From contig NZ_JANQOP010000071.1 of the NCBI RefSeq assembly GCF_028285745.1, positions 1 through 40,530 of the forward strand: a DNA stretch of 40,530 bases, read 5' to 3'. How positions within the stretch are numbered: position 1 is the first letter of the stretch; every line of letters begins with the position of its first letter. Below, piece by piece: positions 8,884 to 16,241 of this stretch. Position numbers and translations under genes: made by a program. A model generated the notes under the pieces. It saw only the letters and a list, made by a program, of their open reading frames with translations, had not been told where the DNA came from and did no database searches. Source of the stretch: Acaryochloris sp. IP29b_bin.137. Its GTDB lineage: Bacteria > Cyanobacteriota > Cyanobacteriia > Thermosynechococcales > Thermosynechococcaceae.

Positions 8884-9750
8884 CTAGCCTTTGACCGCTC
8901 CTGCTGTGAGACCTTGAATAATCTTGCGTTGAAAAAAAAGGACTAGCAAAACGAGAGGGATGGTGCCTAACACGGTGGCGGCGGCAATTGGACCGTAGGG
9001 AATTTCAAAGACTGATGAACCGCCGATTTGCGCTGCAGCCACAGGAATGGTCTTCATACTTTCGCGCGTAATAAACGTCAGGGCAAAGATAAACTCATTC
9101 CAGGCAAAAATAAAGGCCAGAATGCCGGTGGTAACCAGAGCGGGCAATGTGGTGGGCAATACGATTTGCCAGAGCATCTGCACCGTGTTGTAGCCATCGA
9201 CTTTGGCCGCATCTTCTAAATCTCTGGGTAACTGTTGAAAGAAGCTGCGCATCACCAAAATAGTCAAGGGTAAATTGATAGCGGTATAAGGAATAATCAG
9301 CGCTAGATAGTTGTTGGCGAGGTGCAAAACTTGGACGATTTCTAGTAGTCCGAGAAATAGCAGAATGTAAGGAAACAATGTAACAATTAATACGGCAGCA
9401 AGAATAATCTGCTCTCCCGGTAGCCGCAGTCGGGCTAAGGCATAGGCGGCAGGAGAGCCAATGCCCAGACACAACAGGGTAGAGGTGATGGCAACTAAGC
9501 TGCTGTTAAATAGATAGCTGGCAAAAGGGCGACGACTGAGCAGTTCTGCATAATGCTGCAGAGTATATCGCAGGGGAATATAGATATTGGGAACCTGGGA
9601 AATATCCTCATTCACTTTTAATGAGGTCAAGAGCTGCCACAAGACGGGGGCTAGACTAAATAGAATCACCAAGAAAACGGAGCCAGCCAAAAGCAGCCCT
9701 TTGAGAGAGCCAGACGATTGAGCTGGCGTGGACGGTGAGTCGGTCGTCAT
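8884..9750 (-). CDS. Sugar ABC transporter permease, MalG type
   Basis: Inner-membrane permease of 288 residues with six predicted helices. The cytoplasmic EAA loop that docks the ATPase is 'DLEDAAKVDGYNTVQMLWQI'. The N-terminal helix 'GLLLAGSVFLVILFSLAP' and the segment 'LPLTILVMRSFFQQLP' are typical of carbohydrate-uptake (CUT1) permeases. It lies 3 bp downstream of the MalF-type gene, so the two form an operon and a heterodimeric channel. The binding protein is encoded at 12857-14164 on the same strand beyond a kinase gene; no ATPase is in the window, so a shared MalK-type ATPase is expected elsewhere. The sugar is not identifiable; compatible solutes such as glucosylglycerol, trehalose or sucrose are possible. 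Confidence 0.9.
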   Translation of the reverse strand: MTTDSPSTPAQSSGSLKGLLLAGSVFLVILFSLAPVLWQLLTSLKVNEDISQVPNIYIPLRYTLQHYAELLSRRPFASYLFNSSLVAITSTLLCLGIGSPAAYALARLRLPGEQIILAAVLIVTLFPYILLFLGLLEIVQVLHLANNYLALIIPYTAINLPLTILVMRSFFQQLPRDLEDAAKVDGYNTVQMLWQIVLPTTLPALVTTGILAFIFAWNEFIFALTFITRESMKTIPVAAAQIGGSSVFEIPYGPIAAATVLGTIPLVLLVLFFQRKIIQGLTAGAVKG

Positions 9751-9753
9751 TGG

Positions 9754-10764
9754 TTACTGGGCTCCTGAAATATGGGTGCGGAGTTTGGAGAGCAGGAAGG
9801 TTGCGATCGCAACCGCCACAATCAAGACTAAAAAGGTGACGACCACTAACGCTGCCCCATAGCCAAAGTCAAGGTAGCGCATGACGGTCGCGTAAATATA
9901 AATAGATACCATTTCCGTCGCCCCGGCAGGTCCCCCTTCCGTCATCACTTTAATCAGATCAAAGACGCCAAAGGACTGGGCAAACCGGAACAAGACGGCA
10001 ATCAAGATTTGCGGCATCAACAGAGGTAGGGTGATTTGGCGAAAGCTCTGGAAAGGTGTCGCCCCATCAATGGCATGGGCTTCGTAGAGATCCTCAGGAA
10101 TGGACTGTAATCCTGCCAGTAGCAAGATGGCGACAAACGAGGTGGTTTTCCAAATATCAGCAGCGATGGTGGCAAACATCGCCAGGGTGGGATCTCCCAA
10201 CCAATTAAAGGGGGGTACTGGTATCGAGTTTGGGAAAATCCAACGCAGGAGTATAGGAAACCATCTCAGAAACCTTGGAAGACTCAAGGTACCACTACGC
10301 AGTTGCTCCAACCATTCTAATATAGGCAGCCGAAGCAACATATCGTTCAATACCCCGTACTGGTCGTTAAAAATCCAGGTCCAGGTCAAGCCAATCAGAG
10401 CGGTGGGTAAGGCCCAGGGCAAAATGGCAATGGTTCTGGCCAGTCCTCGCCCCCGAAAGGTTTGGTTGAGGACGAGGGCAACACCCATGCCCAGAATCAT
10501 TTCGATGCTGACTGCGATCGCAGTAAAAAACGTGGTATTCCAAATACTTTGCCAAAACCGACCATCACCCATCATCCGGCTGTAATTCCCGGCCCCCGCA
10601 AATACAGGCTGTAAATTTGTGCCAAGATTTTTAGTAAATAAACTTAACCAAAAGGCTCGGCCAATGGGATAAGCAAAGACCAATAACAAGAGAAGCAGCG
10701 CGGGGGCAATCAGGAACCAACCTGTCAACCGTTCTCGACTGCGTTCAGTGTTGAGGTTGGGCAT
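9754..10764 (-). CDS. Sugar ABC transporter permease, MalF type
   Basis: Inner-membrane permease with six or more helices and the EAA loop 'LYEAHAIDGATPFQSFRQI', the hallmark of CUT1 binding-protein-dependent permeases. 'ILPWALPTALIGLTWTWIFND' is also typical. I prefer the ATG at 10764 (336 residues) because GAGAGA lies just upstream; a GTG at 10779 would add five residues but has no ribosome site. It is followed after 3 bp by the MalG-type partner. About 215 bp of divergent promoter space separate it from the kinase gene on the other strand. Confidence 0.88.
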   Translation of the reverse strand: MPNLNTERSRERLTGWFLIAPALLLLLLVFAYPIGRAFWLSLFTKNLGTNLQPVFAGAGNYSRMMGDGRFWQSIWNTTFFTAIAVSIEMILGMGVALVLNQTFRGRGLARTIAILPWALPTALIGLTWTWIFNDQYGVLNDMLLRLPILEWLEQLRSGTLSLPRFLRWFPILLRWIFPNSIPVPPFNWLGDPTLAMFATIAADIWKTTSFVAILLLAGLQSIPEDLYEAHAIDGATPFQSFRQITLPLLMPQILIAVLFRFAQSFGVFDLIKVMTEGGPAGATEMVSIYIYATVMRYLDFGYGAALVVVTFLVLIVAVAIATFLLSKLRTHISGAQ

Positions 10765-10980
10765 AGATTCTCTCGGCACAAATAAATCGTCGAACTTCCC
10801 TCTAGAATAGTAGATGACGCCCCATCCGCCTGAAACAGTTTTGGCTACGAAAGCGATGTTCCTTGATGTTTGTGTTGTTGCAGCGAGATAAAAAAACTTT
10901 AAGCACCACCTCTCATTTTCCCTAATTCAAGGCTAAAGTGGGCTAGAAAAGGCTTTTGCTCCCTCCTCACTGGTTTTGCA

Positions 10981-12849
10981 ATGCTCTGTTGCCTTAATCC
11001 TGATTGTGAAAAGCCGCTAAACCCTGACACGCATCAGCATTGTCAGCATTGTGGTCTACGTTTAATCCCGTTGTTAAGTGATCGGTTCAAAATCCTAAAA
11101 CCTCTAGATCGGGGGGGGTTTGGCAAAATCTACTTGGCAGAAGATACCCATAATCACCATCAGCGCTGTGTGGTGAAGCAATTAGCCTATCAATCCCAAG
11201 GAACCTGGGCGATTCAGCGGGCAGAAGAACTATTTACTCAGGAAGCCCAACAGCTCCAGCAATTGGGCAAAAATCCCCAAATTCCAACCCTATATGCCTA
11301 CTTTACAGAAGGCGCCAACCTTTACTTGGCGCAGGAATTTGTGGAAGGACATACCTTGCTGAAGGAACTGCAGCAGAATGGCATTTTTGGAGAAGCCAAA
11401 ATTCGGGAACTGTTGTTAAATATTCTGCCAGTCTTGCGGGATATTCATGTTCAAGGGGTGATTCACCGGGATCTAAAACCCGAAAACATTATGCGTCGGA
11501 ATACGGATGGCAAGTTTGTGCTCATCGATTTTGGGGTGTCCCGCCGCTTTACAGAATCAATGCTGATGAAGACAGGGACGACGCTAGGCTCCCAGGGCTA
11601 TGCTGCCTTGGAGCAAATGCAAGAAGGCAAATCCATTCCAGCGAGCGATCTGTTTAGCCTGGGTGTCTCCTGTTTTCAATTGATGACCCATAAGGTTCCC
11701 TATACGTTTTTCTTACAGTACGGCTATAGCTGGATTAGCCATTGGCAGCAGCATGTTCAAATTCCCTTAAGCTCTCAATTAAGGGCCATCTTAGATAAAT
11801 TGTTGCAGAACGATTTACGACAGCGGTACGGTTCGGCAGCGGCTGTTCTGGCAGATTTACAAGCGAAGCACATTATCCAAGTATCCAGCACCCCTCCTAA
11901 AACCCTATCTCAACTGTCTGTCGCCCCCACGAAACTGGTTTCGAGTCAACCCCATAATCGGCCCGTTTCTCTGCCGCCCCAAACGGTGCTGTCGACTCAG
12001 CATCCGCTTTTGAGAACCTTCCAGTTTGAAGTGGTTACGGTTAATGACCAGGGAGAAATAGAGAAACGTCGGCAGCAGGAAGCCGAGTTTTTCCATGAAA
12101 AGCTAGGGAATGGGGTCAAGTTGGAGATGATTGCCATCCCGGGGGGGCGCTTTATGATGGGGTCGCCAAGCCAAGAACTGCACCGGGATACCAGTGAAGG
12201 GCCCTACCATGCCGTGGAGATTGCACCGTTTTTTCTGGGGAAATTTGTAGTGACGCAACTGCAGTGGCGAGCGGTTGCTGCCTTACCCAAAGTGTCCCAA
12301 GAATTGCATTATGATCCGTCTAAATTTAAGGGAGGGTCATACCCGGTCGAGCAAGTATCCTGGCGAGACGCCATCGAATTCTGTGCCCGTCTTACCCAAA
12401 AAACTGGGCGTGAATATCGATTACCCAGTGAAGCGGAGTGGGAGTATGCTTGTCGGGCTGGCACCGTAACCCCGTTTTCCTACGGTCCCACCCTAACCTC
12501 CCAACAGGCTAATTACCAAGGACAGGCCACCTATGGCAATGGTCCAAAAGGGGTTTATCGCGAATCCACAACGCCAGTGGGGCGTTTTCCACCGAATTCG
12601 TTTGGCCTTTACGATATGCATGGCAATGTCTATGAGTGGTGTCTAGATTGCTGGCATCGCAATTATGATGGAGCCCCGGTGGATGGTCGCCCTTGGATGA
12701 CCACAAAAGATAGTGATCCGAGGGTGCTCCGAGGCGGATCCTGGTACAACAAGCCGAGATACTGCCGAGCCGCCAACCGGAATCGCTATACCCCAAATAA
12801 TCGGGTGAATGATATTGGATTCCGGGTTGCGGTGACGATTCCTGTCTGA
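10981..12849 (+). CDS. Zinc-ribbon Ser/Thr protein kinase with C-terminal formylglycine-enzyme-like domain
   Basis: 622-residue signalling protein with three parts. Residues 1-28 form a small zinc ribbon (Cys4-x4-Cys9 and Cys21-x2-Cys24). Residues 35-300 are a Hanks-type kinase: glycine loop 'DRGGFGKIYLAED', Lys66 in 'VVKQ', catalytic 'HRDLKPEN' (162-169) and 'DFG' (183-185), so it should be active. Residues ~375-620 are an FGE/sulfatase-modifying-factor domain ('MIAIPGGRFMMGSPS', 'YRLPSEAEWEYACRAGT', 'DMHGNVYEWC', 'RVLRGGSW', 'NDIGFRVA'). In true formylglycine enzymes two cysteines follow GGS; here the first position is Asn ('GGSWYNKPRYC'), so this is probably a binding domain, not an oxidase. 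It converges on the sugar-binding-protein gene with a 7-bp gap. Confidence 0.92.
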   Translation: MLCCLNPDCEKPLNPDTHQHCQHCGLRLIPLLSDRFKILKPLDRGGFGKIYLAEDTHNHHQRCVVKQLAYQSQGTWAIQRAEELFTQEAQQLQQLGKNPQIPTLYAYFTEGANLYLAQEFVEGHTLLKELQQNGIFGEAKIRELLLNILPVLRDIHVQGVIHRDLKPENIMRRNTDGKFVLIDFGVSRRFTESMLMKTGTTLGSQGYAALEQMQEGKSIPASDLFSLGVSCFQLMTHKVPYTFFLQYGYSWISHWQQHVQIPLSSQLRAILDKLLQNDLRQRYGSAAAVLADLQAKHIIQVSSTPPKTLSQLSVAPTKLVSSQPHNRPVSLPPQTVLSTQHPLLRTFQFEVVTVNDQGEIEKRRQQEAEFFHEKLGNGVKLEMIAIPGGRFMMGSPSQELHRDTSEGPYHAVEIAPFFLGKFVVTQLQWRAVAALPKVSQELHYDPSKFKGGSYPVEQVSWRDAIEFCARLTQKTGREYRLPSEAEWEYACRAGTVTPFSYGPTLTSQQANYQGQATYGNGPKGVYRESTTPVGRFPPNSFGLYDMHGNVYEWCLDCWHRNYDGAPVDGRPWMTTKDSDPRVLRGGSWYNKPRYCRAANRNRYTPNNRVNDIGFRVAVTIPV

Positions 12850-12856
12850 CACTCAA

Positions 12857-14164
12857 TCAGGTTTTCAAAAGCTGTCGGGTTTCTTGGGCCGCAGCTTGCA
12901 TCGCCTGAGCGGGGGTTTGTTGTCCCGTTAAGGCGGCACTCAAATAGCGCTGCAAGATATCGGAAGCCTGAGCATACTGGGCAATCGGTGGACGGAGCAC
13001 TGAGCTTTCAATCACTTTTTGTAAGTCGGGCAAGTATTGGTACTCCGCCACTAACGCTGGATCCGTAAACAGGGCTTTACGACTGGGAACAAAGCCAGAG
13101 GCCAAAATAAACTTACGTTGGGCTTCAGTGCTGCTGAAGTATTGGACTGCTTTCCAGGCTTCATCGGGGTGGCGAGTGGTTTTAGAGATACCGACGCCCC
13201 AGCCCCCCTGACAAGCCCCACTCTTAAAGCCTGCCGCATGAACCATCGGCTTGATGCCAAATTTCCCTTGAATGCTGGAGCCAGGGTCGTTGCCAAGCTT
13301 CCAGGCATAGGGCCAGTTGCGCATAAAGACGGCGTTGCCCGTTTGAAAGAGGTTGCGGGCCACTTCTTCATCCGTGGCGGTGGTCCCGGGGGGAGAAATT
13401 TTGTCGGCGACGGTGGTTTGCAGAAATTGGACGGCTGCGATCGCGGCTTTGGTATCTAACCCCACCTCTTTTGTCTCGGGATTTACCCAATAGCCACCGA
13501 AGCCTTCCAACATTTCCACAAACATCGCTGCCGCCCCTTCATACTGCTTGCCCTGCCAGAGATAGCCCCATTCAGCTTTGCCCTGGGATTGGAGGGCTTT
13601 GGAGATTTGAAGCAGCTCGGCAGTAGTTTCGGGGGGGTCAAAGCCTGCTTCGGCGAGTAAATCCTGACGATAGTAGAGCATGCCCCCATCGGAGCGAAAG
13701 GGCATCCGATAGAGCCCCTCTTCATAGCGGCCTCCATCCACATCTCCTTGCATAAACTCTGCCAGTTCTTCCTCGGAAATTCGTTCGGAAATGTCTAACA
13801 GCCATCCCGCAGCGGCAAATTTGGGAGCCCAGACGATATCCATATAGATCAAGTCGTAGGGAGAATCGCCCAGCAGAAAAGACGTGGTATAAAGGTCTTC
13901 CCGCAGATTGGTGGCGTTAGGGCCTTCAATCAGATCAATTTTGACATTGGGGTTTTGGGCTTCAAAGTCGTCAACGATTAGTTGCCAGTTGGGAATTTCC
14001 TGGGCTTGGAGCATCATGGATAGACGAACGGGCTGCTGAGCCCAGACCCAATAGCTGCCGATCACACTCAAGCAAACGAGCAGACTCAGCAAAATAAACC
14101 GCAGTCGTTTTGACAGACGATGGAACGGATTGAGAATGCGCCAGAGTTGCGATCGCAGTTTCAT
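12857..14164 (-). CDS. ABC transporter sugar-binding protein, MalE type
   Basis: Extracytoplasmic solute-binding protein of family 1. A basic N-terminus and hydrophobic helix ('FILLSLLVCLSVIGSYWVWA') act as export signal or anchor. The fold then shows 'IVDDFEAQNPNVKIDLIEG', 'DLIYMDIVWAPKFAAAGWL', 'YRMPFRSDGGMLYYRQDLL' and 'GGWGVGISKTTRHPDEAWKA', all typical of carbohydrate-binding members. The frame is open further upstream, but that part would overlap the miaE gene. I chose ATG 14164 with GAGGGA nine bases upstream; ATG 14194 with GGGGGA nine bases upstream is nearly as good. It is co-oriented with the two permeases, from which a kinase gene on the opposite strand separates it. Confidence 0.87.
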   Translation of the reverse strand: MKLRSQLWRILNPFHRLSKRLRFILLSLLVCLSVIGSYWVWAQQPVRLSMMLQAQEIPNWQLIVDDFEAQNPNVKIDLIEGPNATNLREDLYTTSFLLGDSPYDLIYMDIVWAPKFAAAGWLLDISERISEEELAEFMQGDVDGGRYEEGLYRMPFRSDGGMLYYRQDLLAEAGFDPPETTAELLQISKALQSQGKAEWGYLWQGKQYEGAAAMFVEMLEGFGGYWVNPETKEVGLDTKAAIAAVQFLQTTVADKISPPGTTATDEEVARNLFQTGNAVFMRNWPYAWKLGNDPGSSIQGKFGIKPMVHAAGFKSGACQGGWGVGISKTTRHPDEAWKAVQYFSSTEAQRKFILASGFVPSRKALFTDPALVAEYQYLPDLQKVIESSVLRPPIAQYAQASDILQRYLSAALTGQQTPAQAMQAAAQETRQLLKT

Positions 14165-14291
14165 ATTGATGAGTCCCTCAGCAGGCGTTCTCATCACTCT
14201 AGATCCCCCGTGAGTAAAAATCAAAATCCGACAGTAGGCAAGCCGTCTGCCAGCGATTAAGGTAAAGAAGGGTAAATTCAATGCCAACACG

Positions 14292-14918
14292 ATGATTGAT
14301 TCAACGCTGCCCACTGATACGCTTGAGCGGGCGCAACCCAAAATTAAGTTTTTGCAGCAACCCACGCGCCCAGACTGGATTGACCAGGCCCTGCAGAATC
14401 TAGACACAATTTTGCTGGATCACTCCCACTGTGAGCGTAAGGCAGCGGGGGTGGCGGTCAATATGATGTTTCGGTATCCATCTTATACCAAGCTGGTACG
14501 GATGCTGACAGCGATTGCTAGGGAGGAGCTGGAGCATTTTGAGCTGGTGAATCAGTGGTTGGATCGGCGGGGCATTGCTTTAGCGCCTCTCCCAGCCCCT
14601 CCCTATGGCTCGAAACTTAGTGCCCAAGTCCGCCGAGATGAGCCAGAGCGGCTGCTAGATATGCTGCTGGTCTCAGGACTGATTGAAGCCCGTAGCCATG
14701 AGCGGTTGGGGTTGCTGGCCCAGCATTTGCCAGATCCAGAGTTGGCGAAGTTTTATCGCAGTTTAATGGCGTCGGAGGCCAGACACTATGGGGCCTACTG
14801 GGTCTTAGCAACGACTTATTTTGAAGTAGATGTGGTGACAGCCCGCCTGCAGGAGTTGGCCACGGTTGAAAGTGAGTTGCTAGCGACTCTTCACCCTCAC
14901 CCCCGGATTCATAGCTAA
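14292..14918 (+). CDS. miaE: tRNA-(2-methylthio-N6-isopentenyl-adenosine) hydroxylase MiaE
   Basis: Diiron oxygenase of the ferritin-like superfamily that hydroxylates ms2i6A37 in tRNA to ms2io6A. It has 208 residues, usual length. Iron-binding elements are visible: 'LLDHSHCERKAAGVAVNMM' with the first Glu, 'IAREELEHFELVNQWL' with the E-x-x-H motif, and a second pair in 'LIEARSHERLGLL' and 'MASEARHYGAYWVLA'. Its stop codon shares one base with the ATG of the following acetyltransferase (TAATG), implying translational coupling. It diverges from the sugar-binding-protein gene. Confidence 0.92.
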   Translation: MIDSTLPTDTLERAQPKIKFLQQPTRPDWIDQALQNLDTILLDHSHCERKAAGVAVNMMFRYPSYTKLVRMLTAIAREELEHFELVNQWLDRRGIALAPLPAPPYGSKLSAQVRRDEPERLLDMLLVSGLIEARSHERLGLLAQHLPDPELAKFYRSLMASEARHYGAYWVLATTYFEVDVVTARLQELATVESELLATLHPHPRIHS

Positions 14919-15409
14919 TGCAGGACCAATTTCGTGATTTTGTGATTCGATCCTGGCAACCCTCGGATCGGCAGGTGGCGGCGGCAGTGATTCGGTCGGT
15001 GCTGGCGGAGTACGGGATTGGTTGGGAGCCAGATGGGGCAGATCGCGATGTGTATGAGGTGGAGACGGCCTATGTTCAGGTCGGGGGGGCCTTTTGGGTA
15101 GTAGAGCAGCAGGGCCAGGTGGTGGGAACGGCGGCGTTTTACCCGGTGAGTCGAGGGGTAGGCACGGTAGAGATTCGCAAGATGTATTTGTTGCCTCAGG
15201 TCCGAGGGCAGGGTTTAGGGCGTTGGTTATTGGAGCGGTTGGAGCAGGAAATTGTGGCTCAAGGGTTTCGAGAGGTTTGGATTGAGACAGCCTCGGTGTT
15301 GAAGGAGGCGGTGAAGCTGTATGAGAGTAGCGGGTATTTGCCTGCGACAGGGATTGAGACGGAGCGCTGCGATTTGATTTATTCGAAGGTTTTGCGATTA
15401 GAAGAGTAA
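14918..15409 (+). CDS. GNAT-family N-acetyltransferase
   Basis: 163-residue acetyl-CoA-dependent transferase. The N-terminal beta-alpha unit is 'FVIRSWQPSDRQVAAAVIRSV'. The substrate-side strand is 'VEIRKMYLLPQVRGQGLGRWLLE', containing the acetyl-CoA pyrophosphate loop 'VRGQGLG'. The C-terminal 'AVKLYESSGYLPATGIET' is the usual last helix and strand. It is translationally coupled to miaE through the overlap TAATG. Substrate unknown; it could be a small molecule or a protein N-terminus. Confidence 0.88.
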   Translation: MQDQFRDFVIRSWQPSDRQVAAAVIRSVLAEYGIGWEPDGADRDVYEVETAYVQVGGAFWVVEQQGQVVGTAAFYPVSRGVGTVEIRKMYLLPQVRGQGLGRWLLERLEQEIVAQGFREVWIETASVLKEAVKLYESSGYLPATGIETERCDLIYSKVLRLEE

Positions 15410-15439
15410 GGCGAGTAACCGAATAATGTAGGCTACTTT

Positions 15440-15530
15440 CCCCTCCTGGGAGGGGTTAGGGGTGGGTTTGCGGCTGGCGCTATTCTTCTGACCCACCCCG
15501 CCCGTTGGGCACCCCTCCCGAGAGGGGATG
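15440..15530. repeat. Compound GC-rich inverted repeat between convergent genes
   Basis: Two small palindromes, CCCCTCCTGGGAGGGG (15440-15455) and CCCCTCCCGAGAGGGG (15512-15527), flank an inner inverted pair, AGGGGTGGGTTT and ACCCACCCC. The whole ~90 bp can fold as one long hairpin. Elements of this type are scattered between genes in many cyanobacterial genomes. Here it lies between the ends of the acetyltransferase and Uma2 genes, so it may act as a bidirectional terminator or be a small non-coding repeat element. Confidence 0.65.
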
Positions 15531-15574
15531 GGCTGCTGAGATGTTTGGGTGAGGTTTGGCTGGTGTTTCTGGGG

Positions 15575-16162
15575 CTAAGACTTTGCGGGTTCAAAGGTGA
15601 TGCCTTCGTAGAGGGTGGCAACTGTGAGTTCGACATCAATGGAAGCTAGGGCGATGGTATCGGAAGCAGTCTCATAGGCGCGAAACATCCAGAAATCGCT
15701 GTCGGTTTTGATGTATTGCTTTACTTCTAGGTCGTATTGATTAATCAGCAAATATTCTTGCAAGTCTGGAATGGAGCGATAGTACTTGAATTTATCTCCT
15801 TGATCATAGTCTTGGGTTGATTTGGAGAGAACCTCAATGATGAGTTTGGGGTTGGTAAGGGTGTCGGTGCGATCTTGATAGGGTTGGGGTTGACCCTGAA
15901 TCACCATCAGGTCGGGGTAGGTAAATTTATGATATTTGGCGATCCACAGGCGCACATCGCTACTAAAGGGTTCGTAGTTTTTGCCTTGAAGGGCTTGCAG
16001 TAGGTAGGCACATAGGCGGGTAATGATGCGATTGTGGTTGAAGGATGCTCCCGTCATGGGAATAATCTTGCCATTGTGATATTCGCTTTTGAAATCAGCT
16101 TGTTCTTCTAAAGCCAGGTATTCTTCGGGAGTGTATCGGGTTTTGGCTGCTGCGGTTTGCAT
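15575..16162 (-). CDS. Uma2-family (DUF820) predicted PD-(D/E)XK nuclease-fold protein
   Basis: 195-residue member of a family greatly expanded in cyanobacteria and structurally related to restriction endonucleases. It has the family start 'YTPEEYLALEEQADFKSEYHNGKI', then 'VRLWIAKYHKFTYPDLMVI' and the proposed active site 'LIIEVLSKSTQDYDQGDKFKYYR' (Asp in YPDLMV, Glu in IIEVLS, Lys in the following helix). The reading frame is intact. It sits just downstream of the ATPase/TPR two-gene module on the same strand, while a second, broken Uma2 gene lies upstream of that module. In vivo function of the family is unknown. Confidence 0.88.
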   Translation of the reverse strand: MQTAAAKTRYTPEEYLALEEQADFKSEYHNGKIIPMTGASFNHNRIITRLCAYLLQALQGKNYEPFSSDVRLWIAKYHKFTYPDLMVIQGQPQPYQDRTDTLTNPKLIIEVLSKSTQDYDQGDKFKYYRSIPDLQEYLLINQYDLEVKQYIKTDSDFWMFRAYETASDTIALASIDVELTVATLYEGITFEPAKS

Positions 16163-16241
16163 GGTAGCCCTGCTGAATGACCTGCCTCAATCATAGACGA
16201 GAGTTCAGAGGAGGGCGGTAAAAGAAGGGCGGTAATTGGGG

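Noticed and set aside
14165-14407. N-terminal extension of the sugar-binding protein
   Set aside because: The extra ~80 residues overlap miaE, look like translated non-coding sequence and precede a normal export signal.
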